Source: Crotalaria pallida (Eukaryota > Streptophyta > Magnoliopsida > Fabales > Fabaceae). From it: a stretch of 64,000 nt of DNA. The DNA lies in NCBI GenBank assembly GCA_037953625.1, contig CM075651.1, positions 158,419,501-158,483,500 on the forward strand, written 5' to 3'. Of the stretch, positions 48,163 to 58,662 are shown in pieces. The notes under the pieces are model-generated. The model worked only from the letters and a program-made list of their open reading frames with translations, searched no databases and had not been told where the DNA came from. Each line of letters opens with the position of its first letter. Within the stretch, counting starts at the first letter, position 1. The translations under genes and the position numbers were made by a program.

Positions 48163-48630
48163 ATGACGAATACAACAATCAACAATCGCAAATTGAAGAG
48201 CTCCAAGTCTTCGATCATCAAGAAAATATTAAACAACAACAAGAAGTTGGTGACTGCATCGGTTAATATTGTTCTTAAGGCTAAGTATTGTGAAAGCCCA
48301 GTTTTGGAAAGCAATAATCATCTGCCATCTTCGTTCAAGTATCCTGATGAAGCAACTAAACAAGTTTTGAAGAACTGGAGGGATATTAAAAAAGAGAAAG
48401 AAAAAGAAAAGGTTCATTATCTACCTCCTCTCGTCGATGACATAGCGAAGAAAGCTGATGGTATCCTGGTCATGAGACAAAAACAAAGAGAAGCCGCTCG
48501 ACTCAAACTTGACCAGATCAAGAACACGGCAGGTTTCAACGACAATATGGATTCCATGAGAGATTTTGAAAAGATTATGGGATGCCCTTTGTCTTGCCCG
48601 ACCTCACGTCATGATTATTGCTATCGTTAA
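48163..48630 (+). CDS. Uncharacterised 155-aa Lys-rich protein; C-terminus faintly like GTE bromodomain-protein tails
   Basis: Single open frame with a basic N-terminus (residues 1-40, many Asn, Lys and Ser). The middle segment is predicted helical (YPDEATKQVLKNWRDIKKEK, then VHYLPPLVDDIAKKADGI). The C-terminal stretch is MRQKQREAARLKLDQIKNTA, then DNMDSMRDFEKIMG, and the protein ends TSRHDYCYR. The REAARLKLDQI...N..FMRDFE pattern recalls the C-terminal region of plant GTE-type bromodomain proteins. There is no bromodomain, so the relation, if real, is to a tail only. No signal peptide or membrane segment is seen. It is divergent from SmB across a 557-bp interval with direct repeats. It could be a lineage-specific gene, a retroposed fragment of a larger gene, or a non-functional frame. 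The codon structure and charge pattern favour a real protein. Confidence 0.55.
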   Translation: MTNTTINNRKLKSSKSSIIKKILNNNKKLVTASVNIVLKAKYCESPVLESNNHLPSSFKYPDEATKQVLKNWRDIKKEKEKEKVHYLPPLVDDIAKKADGILVMRQKQREAARLKLDQIKNTAGFNDNMDSMRDFEKIMGCPLSCPTSRHDYCYR

Positions 48631-49199
48631 GAAGTGTCTAAAAGAACCTCACGCAAATGGAGAATGAAGACAAACACACAAGAGGGAGCAACGAGCATAT
48701 TTTGGCTACTCCAGGTGATAGAAGATTTTCATCACAAATTTGTTTCCTTTTTTCTTAAAGTTTCGTAAGTTGTTTCAGTCATTGAGTTCTTAATTTTGAT
48801 TTTGTTCAGCGAGTCTTTTCTTTATTGTATGGGGTGATAATTTTTATCCTAGGGTTATTTAGGAAGACTCTTTTGTATACACATTATTTCATAGTGAAGA
48901 TTTTCTGGACTAGGTTCCGTGGTTGTTTTCCTTCTCAACCAATTTGAGAAGGTTTTTTCCACGTTAAAAATTCCGGTGTCCCATTTAATTATTTTGCTCA
49001 TGCTATTTTACATTTTAACGTGATACTTTATTATTACGATGGCATTTTGTGCCTAACTGAATCATGAGTTAGCATCACTTGGATATTGATCATGAAGAGG
49101 AAATTAACCGATGCATGCATTGAATTCTACATGTTCGTAAGTTACTTCCATATTTGGTTCTTGATTACTCATCATCTGTAATAGCGAAATCCCCAGTAA
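48631..49199. other. 3' region of the 155-aa gene, no further gene
   Basis: Less AT-rich sequence to about 48990 is probably the 3' UTR. No other frame with coding character was seen. Confidence 0.5.
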
Positions 49200-49690
49200 C
49201 TTTTAATTCTACATGTTTGTAATAAATTATTAGTACCACCTCCGTTTCTTGATTACCTGTTACTCCGTAATTTTTTTGTTTTCTTGATTAAATTCTACTT
49301 TTTTTTTCTTGATTACTTGTTACTCCCTATTTATTTTCTTTATTAAATTCTGCATGTTTTCTTTTCTTGATTACTTGTTATTCTGTATTTTTTTTATTGA
49401 TTAAATTCTACATGCTTGTAAATTATTAGTACCACCTCCGTTTCTTAATTACCTGTTACTCCGTAATTTTTTGTTTTCTTGATTAAATTCTACGTTTTTT
49501 TCTTGATTACTTGTTACTCCGTATTTATTTTCTTTATTAAATTCTGCATGTTTTTTTTCTTCTTTTTTTTCTTCTTGATTACTTGTTATTCTGTATTTTT
49601 TTTATTGATTAAATTCTACATGCTTTTTTTCTTGATTACTTGTTTTGTTTTCTTGATTAAATTCTGCATTTTTTCTTGATACTTGTTATC
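49200..49690. repeat. Tandem duplication of about 200 bp with shorter inner repeats
   Basis: TTATTAGTACCACCTCCGTT recurs near 49226 and 49424, with the following about 200 bp also repeated. Within each copy a TTGATTACTTGTTACTC motif recurs every 50-60 bases with T runs between. Confidence 0.75.
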
Positions 49691-49819
49691 TGTAATATCC
49701 CAGATTATTCCCAGTAACCTTTTTCCTTTTATGTGAGTATATATCATAGACGTGTACATTAGTTCGGGTTGACATAAGTGGTTAAATTCAATATATATTT
49801 TTTTTAATGTTTAGATGTA

Positions 49820-50095
49820 CTCCCTTTTGTTTTGGTTATTAAAAAAAATAACTACCGACACAAATATTAAGAAAAATAGTTAGATGCATTTAATTTTCTC
49901 AAATTCATAAAAAAATAAACTAGTTTAGTAGTACTAAATTTGTATTGGAAATGAAACAAAAATTAAATGATTCAACCACTTTATAAGGATAGTTTAGGAA
50001 TGATTGTATTGGGAATAGAAAGTTAGTTAGTTTTTCTTATATTTAAGACCACTAATGAAGTGTATTTTTTTTCTTATAATTGAGATTGGAGGGAG
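49820..50095. mobile_element. Stowaway-like MITE (copy D, same family as 39602-39874)
   Basis: The left end CTCCCTTTTGTTTTGGTTAT and the right end, in reverse complement CTCCCTCCAATCTCAATTAT, lie between TA dinucleotides. Internal AACAAAAATTAAATGATTCA and AGGAATGATTGTATTGGGAA match copy C. Confidence 0.8.
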
Positions 50096-51633
50096 TATAC
50101 TTTAATCATTAATGTACACTTTTTTTTTCCCACTCGGTTCTCCATGTATTATTTAGGTATATCCGGATCCACCCCGTATCGCATGCTTAACTATGGTAGG
50201 TAAGTCTCGCAGCATAAATTTTCTACATCTAAGAGAAATCGAAAATTCGAAATATTCCATAAACAATATCGAGCCGCTTACCACTTGTCTCAACCCATGT
50301 TGGAAATCATTAATTTAAATATTCGATTTTTGTGAGTAACATTTGTTTCGAGGAACAATCACATATTTCTAAAAAGAATGATTAATTTCTCACTTATAAA
50401 ATAAATAAATACCTTCAATTAACACAAAAAACAAATTTTTTTGATACATCATTAATTAAACTTATGGGTCTTGTTAAGCTTTCTAAAAATAGAAAAAATA
50501 TCACAAGTTTCAATCATTTTTTCTCTCAAGAACTTAAAAGATTTCAACTTTCAATGCTTTAAATCATATTTAACTTTTTGACAAGTGTCCTAAATTAACA
50601 TTTTTCTAAAGTTATAAGCACTTCTCGGATTTTATCTAAAAAATGAGGTCCCGGGTATAAAAAAAATCTAAAAAAATGAAATGTTTTAGAGAAAAAGTAA
50701 GGATGCGTTAGCATTTCACGCCCTACAACTTTACTACGAAGAAAGCTGGTCCTTAGGAACAAACAAACATAATATTGTTGATGATTGAATAAATTGAATT
50801 TTTTGGCTAATTGGGGGCATACAGTCATACAGGTTCTCATGATATGACTGTTATTTCGGTTATTCCTCCTGAACTCTTTTCTATTATTTGTGAGGATGCA
50901 TATGGGATTGTTTTCCCTCGTTCTGTTAGTTAGTTCTATTTTTCTAGGTCAGTGCCCCGTTGATTATTAAAAAAAAATAAAAATCAAATCTTGAGGGAAA
51001 AATTAAAGTTAATGTGATAAGATTCGTTACATAATAGCTAAAATTGTTTACTGATAAGATATTATTTTAAATATCTCGCAGATATGATACTTTTTTAAAA
51101 AAAAATTATACTCAACAAAAAATCCAACATATCGAAAAGATATTAAATTGATATTATTATCGGGGTTTTGTTTGTTAAATATGTCCTTTAGGACAAGCAA
51201 TTTAAAAATGAAATGCTAGCATTGAAAAGAAATAACGTTTCCTCTCAATATGCATAATTAAAAACACAATTTATCAATTGATTTTACATTTTTATGTTTT
51301 TTAAACAATTCTTTGAGATTAATGGTTAGTAAAATTCTTATTATTAATTAATTTTTTTTGCCTTAAAAAAATACGTTGTTTTGTGTTTTTGAAATCTAAA
51401 TGATCAATAAATAAATAAAATAAAAGTATATTGTGGAGGAAAAATTTTGAATGAGGTGATGTCATGCAAAATAGCCATGACATAACAGTATAAAATTAGG
51501 TATAATTTTTAAATAGGCATAACTTTTGCATGGGGCAATCATGATAAAACTTTCATCATTATATAGTGGGACTAAATTTAACAATAATTTTTTTCATATA
51601 TATGCAAAACTTGATTTTGGGTTTCTTAATCTA
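50096..51633. other. Intergenic, AT-rich, with old repeat remnants
   Basis: At 50160-50290 is a relative of the repeat near 17310-17430 (CCGGATCCACCCCG(T)AT, then ACTATG..A(G)TAAGTCTC). At 50840-50945 a short less AT-rich patch reads as a broken protein-like frame I cannot assign. No gene is supported. Confidence 0.45.
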
Positions 51634-51921
51634 AGAGTGAAGGGACACTTTGATCCCTCAAGTTTTTCGACAGGGACACTTTAGTCCCTCAAGAAATTTA
51701 ATTCATTTTTAGTCCCCATGTTTTCCAAAAGTACCAATTTAGTCCCTCATGTTTTTCCAAAAGTACCAATTTAGTCATTCAACGAAGTGACCAACGGAAA
51801 TAGGACAAGGACTAAATTGGTACTTTTGGAAAATTTTGGGGACTAAAACTGAATTAAATTTCTTGAAAGACTAAAGTGTCCCTGTCGAAAAACTTGAGGG
51901 ACCAAAGTGTCCCTTCACTCT
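51634..51921. mobile_element. MITE with near-perfect long terminal inverted repeats
   Basis: Both ends read AGAGTGAAGGGACACTTTG(A/G), then TCCCTCAAGTTTTTCGACAG and GGACACTTTAGTC, in inverted orientation. The arms extend more than 100 bp with few differences. The termini are shared with 56205-56561 and the right half at 39915-40140. The arms' similarity suggests a recent insertion. Confidence 0.85.
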
Positions 51922-52539
51922 AAATCTCTAATATAGTCGGGTAGTCGTGATTTTCCAATTATTGAATATTATTTATTAAGTCGAAATTAATGTAACACTT
52001 CATTAATTTCAAATTTCTTTTTAAAATTTAGTTCCATAACTTTATTGGTCTAATTTTTTAAAATGTCATTATCTAACTTTATATACAACAACACCTTAGT
52101 GAATACATCCTCCGGTTTGAATAATAAGAAAAAATTATATTTTTCTTAGTTTCAAATATAAAAAAAAGTAACTAATTTTTATATATATAAAAAATTCTCG
52201 ATACTATTTTTTTAAAACATCCCTCGAATTTCATTTAACTTTTATTTCATTCTCAATGTTACTTTCCTAAAATACCTCAATTATTTTTATATATTTAAAA
52301 AAATTAAATATAGTCAACTAAACTCCTTAATAAATATGAAATTAGTTTTTTTTTTCTTATATTTGATGAAATAAGAAAATTTGCAATGATGCTTACCTTT
52401 TCATTATGTTGTAGTGATTGCTTGTTTGCAACCAATATTTAAATTTTTTAAAAAAAAAAGACTGAATGCCTTTTTTTTGGTTATTTTTACTTCCTAGCTG
52501 TCGTTCGTTGGTTTACTCATTGTTATTATTTTTTTTAAC

Positions 52540-53610
52540 TACTTGATTTCTTCCACCAATTCCACTCTATCAATATCCTGGTCTTCAAATATTTTTTTAT
52601 TCATGTTAAGCCACACCAGCCAAATTATTGTAAACCAAATAACCGTCGCCTTGGATTTTTGTTTCTTCCTGACCAATTCCGAAAAGAATGCAGGAAAGCC
52701 TTATAAACAAAAGCATAATCTGGAACTAATGAGTGGATTTGAATTCAAAGCATTATTTATTCTCACGCCCTTTCGCTACTCCACAAAGTAAGGGAGATGA
52801 ATCTTCCTCGGCATTATTACAAAGCTCATATTCCACATACACCAACACTCCTCTCTTCTTTAATAAATTATCAAGAAATAATTTATAAGCAGTTTTGACT
52901 GAAAAAATGCCACCATTTTCACTAAACCAATAGTCTTCCCAAAATTTGAAAGAATTTCCACTCTAGAAAAACTTTTTATCAGACCATTCTCCCTAACTCT
53001 AACCTCACCCTTAAATTACAAACATCCTTCCACCAAATTGCCAGCCTACTCTCCTACTCCCAAGTTTTCTAATTTTCTAATGTGAAAGGGTCAAGCTCCC
53101 AAACTTACTATACAACACTTTGCCCCCAAAGCCCATTCCCTACAACCAGACGTCACCTCCACTTACTTAGATGAGCCTTGTTAAATACGAACAGATGTTT
53201 TGCTACTAAGCCCTTTTTCTTTACTTTGACATACTAAATCTCATCTAATATTTTTTTCCTGTCCTTACACCCACCCCACACAAAATTTATCTGAATTTTA
53301 ACCAAAAATCTCATGCACCTTCTTAGGAAGAGAGAAAAAAAGACAAGAAATATATGGACAAATTTGACACAACAGAGTTGATGAGAGTTATTCTACCTCC
53401 TAAAGACAAGTTTTTACCTTTCAAATAAGACAACCTGTTTTGAAAGTTTAGCATTTGCAGTTAGAGGAATTCCAAATTTGCAGTGCAGTGATGCCTCCAA
53501 CATTGGCTACGGGACAACATTAACACCATAAATGCTATTACGAAGTTTATTTTCAAATCAGATGCTAATTCAAACTCAAGAAGTATAGCTTTAACCAACC
53601 AGAAAGTTTC
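52540..53610 (-). pseudogene. Degenerate LINE reverse transcriptase remnant
   Basis: On the minus strand, read across frameshifts and stops, the order of blocks is that of plant L1 reverse transcriptase ends. First comes a piece resembling FELASDLKINF, then LSLGGRITLINSV, YFLSFFSLPKKVHEI, VFNKAHLSKWR, and a downstream segment (WWKDVCNL) of the zf-RVT region. Many stops and shifts mean it is old and non-functional. It is more decayed than the LINE fragment at 530-2095. Limits are approximate. Confidence 0.7.
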
Positions 53611-53805
53611 TCGAGTAGTTTTTAAAGGATAATGGTGTCACATTGAATAATGGAGACTGGAACTCCGCCTCTACCAACTCCAACAGCTTGTAAAAAGGTT
53701 TTTTTTTACAGCAATATTTTTAAAAGGTACCGAGTTAGTGATGTAATAATGCTTCATTGCTAAAACAATGTGCATGTCTATTTCAAAAGATAATAAGTTA
53801 ATGCA

Positions 53806-53938
53806 GTATATCACTTCAATGTTGAAACGACATATTATTTCACTGTTGAAAGGACGTATCACTTCATTGTTGAAACCGGTAAATTATTACACTGTTGAAA
53901 TGACGTATTATTTCATTGTTGAAACGACACATTATTTC
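53806..53938. repeat. Minisatellite of about 24-bp units, five copies
   Basis: The repeating unit is TATTATTTCATTGTTGAAAC plus GACG, with variation (CACTTCAATG, CACTGTTG). The frame at 53768-54010 only reads through this repeat and is not called as a gene. Confidence 0.85.
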
Positions 53939-55393
53939 CAATATTATTTTTTATTTTCAACTCAAAATGAAGTAAATAAAGACATGAAGACATGTGACAT
54001 ATTTGGTTAGCCTTCATTCTCTCAATTTTGCCTGTGAGGCCTCCATTTTATGAGGAGCTCTATAATTACAGCATTTGATTTCACAAATATATACTAGACT
54101 TTGATTATATTTGATGATTATAGAACGTATGTAATATCTTATCATAAGATGAATCACATCTGTTTTTTTATATATGTCATTTAAGGTTATATTGTGTGAA
54201 TTAATAAATATTTAATATATCTTTTTTAATTAATCAATAATTGGTAACACTTTTGTCATTTACCTCTTTATAATTTATATTAATTGATCATTTTTCTGTT
54301 ATTTATTATCTTTTCTGTTAATTACATGAATGTAGAATTATAAAAATAAAAATTAACGTTCTTTAAATTATTATTATTTAAGAATATATCAGTATTCTTT
54401 AAGGGACAATTATCTATACTTACTATTATACTTACTATTATAAAGAAAACATGGTTTTAACTGTTTGTACATAATTTTGTCAATTCATATTATATCCTTC
54501 ATGATTGAAATAAAAAAAAAAAACTGCTCAAATAGTGAGGGGAAGAGAAGTTACTAGCAGAGAAAAATATAACCGTTGCATCTTCTTTCTACTCCTCTCT
54601 TCATCTTTCAATTTATTTTATTTATTTATTTCTTTAACCGTTCTTAAAATGCACAAAACCATCATTATATAAATTATATCTAATATAATCTCATATAAGC
54701 ATGTAGAGCTATAATATCATTAAAAAAAACCGATTTTTCAATACACTATTTTATTATAAACAACTCTTTACGACAAAAATACGAAAATGGGAATGCGGGA
54801 CGAGAGGCACGGGCGTCACGCTAGTTTTTTTTTTTTTAAAAGAGATAATACATATTTACTTCCCAGTTTGTAATAAATTCTCTCGTGCGTGTTTAATAAA
54901 AGTGGGTTTGCATCAAGCTATCGATGTGTTCAAGTACTTCAATTTATGAGTGTGTGTGTGTTTTTTTTTTTTTTTTTTTAAACACTTATCTAATTGTGAG
55001 ATCAGCCATTACATTGATGAGTTTTTTTATAAACACTTATGTAAATAATAATTGTGAGATCATAACATTGATGAGTCACAGAATCAAATTCACCTAATTT
55101 TTTTAATGAATTATGCTAATATTTGTTAAAATTATTATAAAAAATAATAATAAATACACATTATTTTATTTTTAATTAAAAATACAAAAAGGATATGAGT
55201 TCTAACGAGTTTATATTTAATGTATTTGACTTATTAACAAATCAATTAATATTTCTCTGAATTTGTCCCTTTTAATTCATTTAAGAAAATGTTTAGGTAT
55301 CTTTTTGAGTACGAGGGGATTTCATGCAGTATTATACTTTTTGATTCGAGAAAATACTCATTTTTTTTTTATTATTATCATTATTTAAAATTT
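53939..55393. other. Intergenic, AT-rich, nothing identified
   Basis: Very AT-rich sequence with T and TG runs near 54950-54980. No gene, no clear element. Confidence 0.5.
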
Positions 55394-55934
55394 GACTTAT
55401 TTATGTCTTTAGTCCCTGAAAGTTATAGGTGTTTTGATTTTGGTCCTCGGAAGTTTTGTTGATCTTGACTCATCCTTAATTGTTTCAAAAATTTGGTTTT
55501 AGTCCATGTCGTTAGGAAAAATCCGTTATTTGCGCATGTGGCTAACGAAACTCCACATCAGCATGCATACACGTGTTGAAGTATTGTGTGTCACCGGTAG
55601 GATGACGTGGACGATCTGGATCCGCAGGAGTAAAAGAGTCAAAGCCCAATACACAAAGCCGAACCCAAATGTGTTTGTGGATTGAGCTTTGACCTTTTTG
55701 CTTATATATATATCCGGATCATCCACGTCATCGTACCGGTAACACACAATACTTACACACGTGTATGTTGATGTGAAGTTTCGTTAGTCATATTCGCAAA
55801 TAACGAATTTTTCATAACGATAAGGACTAAAACAAAAATTTTAAAATAATTAAGGATGAGTCAAGGTAAAAAAAACTTACAAAAACGAAAATCAAAATAC
55901 CACAATTTTCAAAAACTAAAACCATAAATAAACT
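55394..55934. mobile_element. Foldback element: 541 bp, almost entirely inverted repeat
   Basis: Each arm is about 260 bp and the unpaired centre is only some 20 bases. Matching pairs include GACTCATCCTTAATT, TTTGCG...GTTATTTGCG-type blocks, CACACGTGT, TTGTGTGT(C/T)ACCGGTA and GATGACGTGGA(C/T)GATC. The flanks are TTAAAATTT (55385-55393) and TTAAATTTT (55935-55943), a 9-bp near-duplication as in Mutator-like elements. Noncoding. An RNA read through it would form a long hairpin. Confidence 0.8.
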
Positions 55935-56204
55935 TTAAATTTTTATAACAAGTTTTTACGGGCGGGAGGTGTATAAACGAAGAGAACCCCATTCACCAAA
56001 CTTAAAAAATAAAAAAATAAAAAATTTCTAGCCATGTTTGACCTAACCTCTTTCCTTTTTATTTTTATTTTTTTTATGATGGAGAAAGATTACAAGGTAT
56101 CATTACTCATTAGATTTTCTTTTCTTTTTTTTTTAATTCCATTTGTGCTTGATTTTTTTTTCTTTTTCTAAATAAAATAATAATGATTCTCTATAATTTC
56201 TTTT
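55935..56204. other. Spacer between two MITEs, nothing identified
   Basis: AT-rich, T-rich sequence with no coding frame. Confidence 0.5.
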
Positions 56205-56561
56205 AGTGAAAGCTCAATTTGGTCCCTCAAGTTTTTTGATTGGGACACTTTAGTCCCTCAAGAATTATAATTTATTTTTAGTCCGTAAAGAATTTAAAAA
56301 ATATCACTTTAGTTTCTGTTTTCATTTTGTTAACCACAGTCACTATTTCTAGAAGCACCAGAGACATTTACAAGGAGGCCATTAGCAGCTGGAAATGAAA
56401 TGTTACAGTTTATGCCAACAGTGACAGTAGTTAACAGAATGAAAACAACGACTAAAGTTGTATTTTTTAAATTCTTTAGGGACTAAAAGTGAATTATAAT
56501 TCTTGAGGAACTAAAGTGTCTCAGTTGAAAAACTCGAGAGACCAAATTGGTTCTTCATCCT
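56205..56561. mobile_element. Long-TIR MITE (same family as 51634-51921)
   Basis: The left arm CTCAATTTGGTCCCTCAAGT, then GGGACACTTTAGTCCCTCAA, is inverted with the right arm (reverse complement AACCAATTTGGTCTCTCGAG, then GAGACACTTTAGTTCCTCAA). The centre contains GGAGGCCATTAGCAGCTGGA, shared with the fragment at 39915-40140. Confidence 0.8.
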
Positions 56562-58039
56562 ATTTTTTTAAATCTTAATCCTTAGGACTTTCAATGAAAA
56601 AAATATCATTTATAGTCTCTTATTCTCAATCGAAAAAACAAATGTTAAGATTTTTTTATTTTTTTTTCATTTTAGTTATTTATACAACAACGAGTTGGTT
56701 TAACAGTACAAAATTCCTTTTTCAATTCCATACTACAGTGTTATTAAGTAAAAGTTAAATGTTCATCTAATGGTGATGATAGAATGATGGAAAAATGCGG
56801 TAAAGAGCTGTATAAGAACATGATAAATATGATCATATGAACATGATATTTCTTATCATGTCAAATGTTTGATACACATCAAATAACAATAATATTGATG
56901 ATGGTAACGATAACAATTTACTATGTAAGGGTAGGATGATAAAAATTACACTATTATAACTTGCTAATTTCTAATCGAGCTTTCTTCGAAATATAAAAAA
57001 TACTTTATCTGTCCCACTATCTTGGTAAAAAGATGCAAAATTTTTTGTTCTATATTGAAGTAAAAAAATAAATGAAAAATCTTAAAGATTGTATATTGTA
57101 TCAATATCAATGATGATAAGTAAATAAGGAAAACACATTTAAAAATCTTTTTTTAGGCAATATTGCAATACATATTAATTGTAATGATATGATTTGTGTA
57201 ATATCAATTTATAATTAATGAGTGAATCATAACATTATGTTAAACAAATACTTTCTTATTTTCGTTGACTTGTTTGACTTTTACCAACATAATGAGATGG
57301 AAAGAATATATTATAAAACAAGATATGATAAACCACCATGATAACATTCCTATCTTATTTGTTAGTTCACCAAACTTCGAATAATAATAATACGATAAAA
57401 CATACCATCATTATATCATATTTACCAAACGAGCTCGAATAGTTCAATTACTAAAAGTGATATTCGCTGAAATTTATTATCATGCATTATGAATATGATT
57501 AACCTGATTAAAAAAAAACTAATCAAAATTAAGAAAGCTTCCACCGACCTAACATCTTTCCTTTTCCTTTTTTTCTATATAAAATAATAATATCTCTCTA
57601 GTTTTTGTATTTTTCATTTATTTATACCAACAACAAGTTAGTCTGATCATATAAAACTCTTTTAAATTTTATATATATCATGAGTTGATAGTGTGAATTT
57701 TTTTTTATTGTTAACATGTTATCCATCATACATGAATTAATATTGATTAACTTATAAATAAAAATAATATACATGAATAATGAATTATGCATTCACAATA
57801 TAAAATTTTTTACACTAATCAATTCATATATATTAATCTCATTATTATACTTGGTAGAAATTAAATATTCAATCACTAGAAATGATACTTGCTTGAAAAA
57901 ATGATCATGCAATACGAAAATGATTACTTCAATAATCATAAACTGAAAAAAAAAATCCTAATAAAAAAAAAAGCTAAACAAAATGAAGAAAGCCTCCGCT
58001 CCGCCAAGTCTGACCTAACCTCTTTCCTTTTCATTTTTT
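56562..58039. other. Intergenic, AT-rich, no gene seen
   Basis: No coding frame with protein character. Short repeated phrases such as TTATACCAACAACAAG suggest old repeats that I cannot define. Confidence 0.5.
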
Positions 58040-58204
58040 TTTTCCCGCTTTTGCAAGTAGTGTCTGGACTTTTGCACTTTGGCGACCCAACTAAATTCAT
58101 CGTAAGGAACTTCACTTTGTGCCTCTCCGTTCTCATGGGTGTCGAACTCGAGACCTCATGATTAAGGGACCTAGTGAGTTGCCATTAGACCAACAGCATG
58201 TTGG
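58040..58204 (-). mobile_element. tRNA-derived SINE upstream of PPT
   Basis: On the minus strand an A-box-like TGGTCTAATGGCAACTC (58192-58176) precedes a B-box-like GAGTTCGACACCC (58149-58137) at tRNA-like spacing. The low-coordinate end is T-rich, meaning an A tail on the minus strand. Flanking TTTTCATTTTT occurs at about 58028-58038 and 58205-58215, a probable target-site duplication in T-rich sequence. It lies about 460 bases before the PPT start codon. Confidence 0.65.
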
Positions 58205-58662
58205 TTTTCATTTTTCTTTTCTATACAAAGAAAGATTCGAAGGTATCATTCCTTATCAAATTTACCTTTTTTCTTATTCCATTTATGCTTTATTTTTTTC
58301 TCCTTTATAAAATAAATAAAATAATAATAATATAATGATATCTTTCTTTGTTCTCTTATTTTTGCAGTGTATTTATATTTTGCAAAAAACCTTTATAAGA
58401 TCTCACAAAGAGAGGCACAGAATAAAGAAGCCAGAGAGAAAAGAGAGATCTTCTTCTCCCTCCTCCTCCTCCTGAGTCGTAATCATCATATCTTAGTGTT
58501 CAGATCCGTGAGAGTCCTTCACTTCACGGTTCTGACACTGACATACACGGGATCATTCACTCACTCTCAATTTCTCTCTTCAATTATTTAGCGACCCATT
58601 AAGGTTTTGGTCGGAAAGTTTAGGTTTTTAATTATTTTGTTCACACCCCTCCATCAAAAATA

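Noticed and set aside
49479..49679. Phe-rich frame
   Set aside because: Translation of T-rich tandem repeats.
53768..54010. 80-aa frame
   Set aside because: It only translates the 24-bp minisatellite.
58137..58192. Minus-strand tRNA gene
   Set aside because: A and B boxes fit, but no acceptor stem is closed; the insert has SINE hallmarks.
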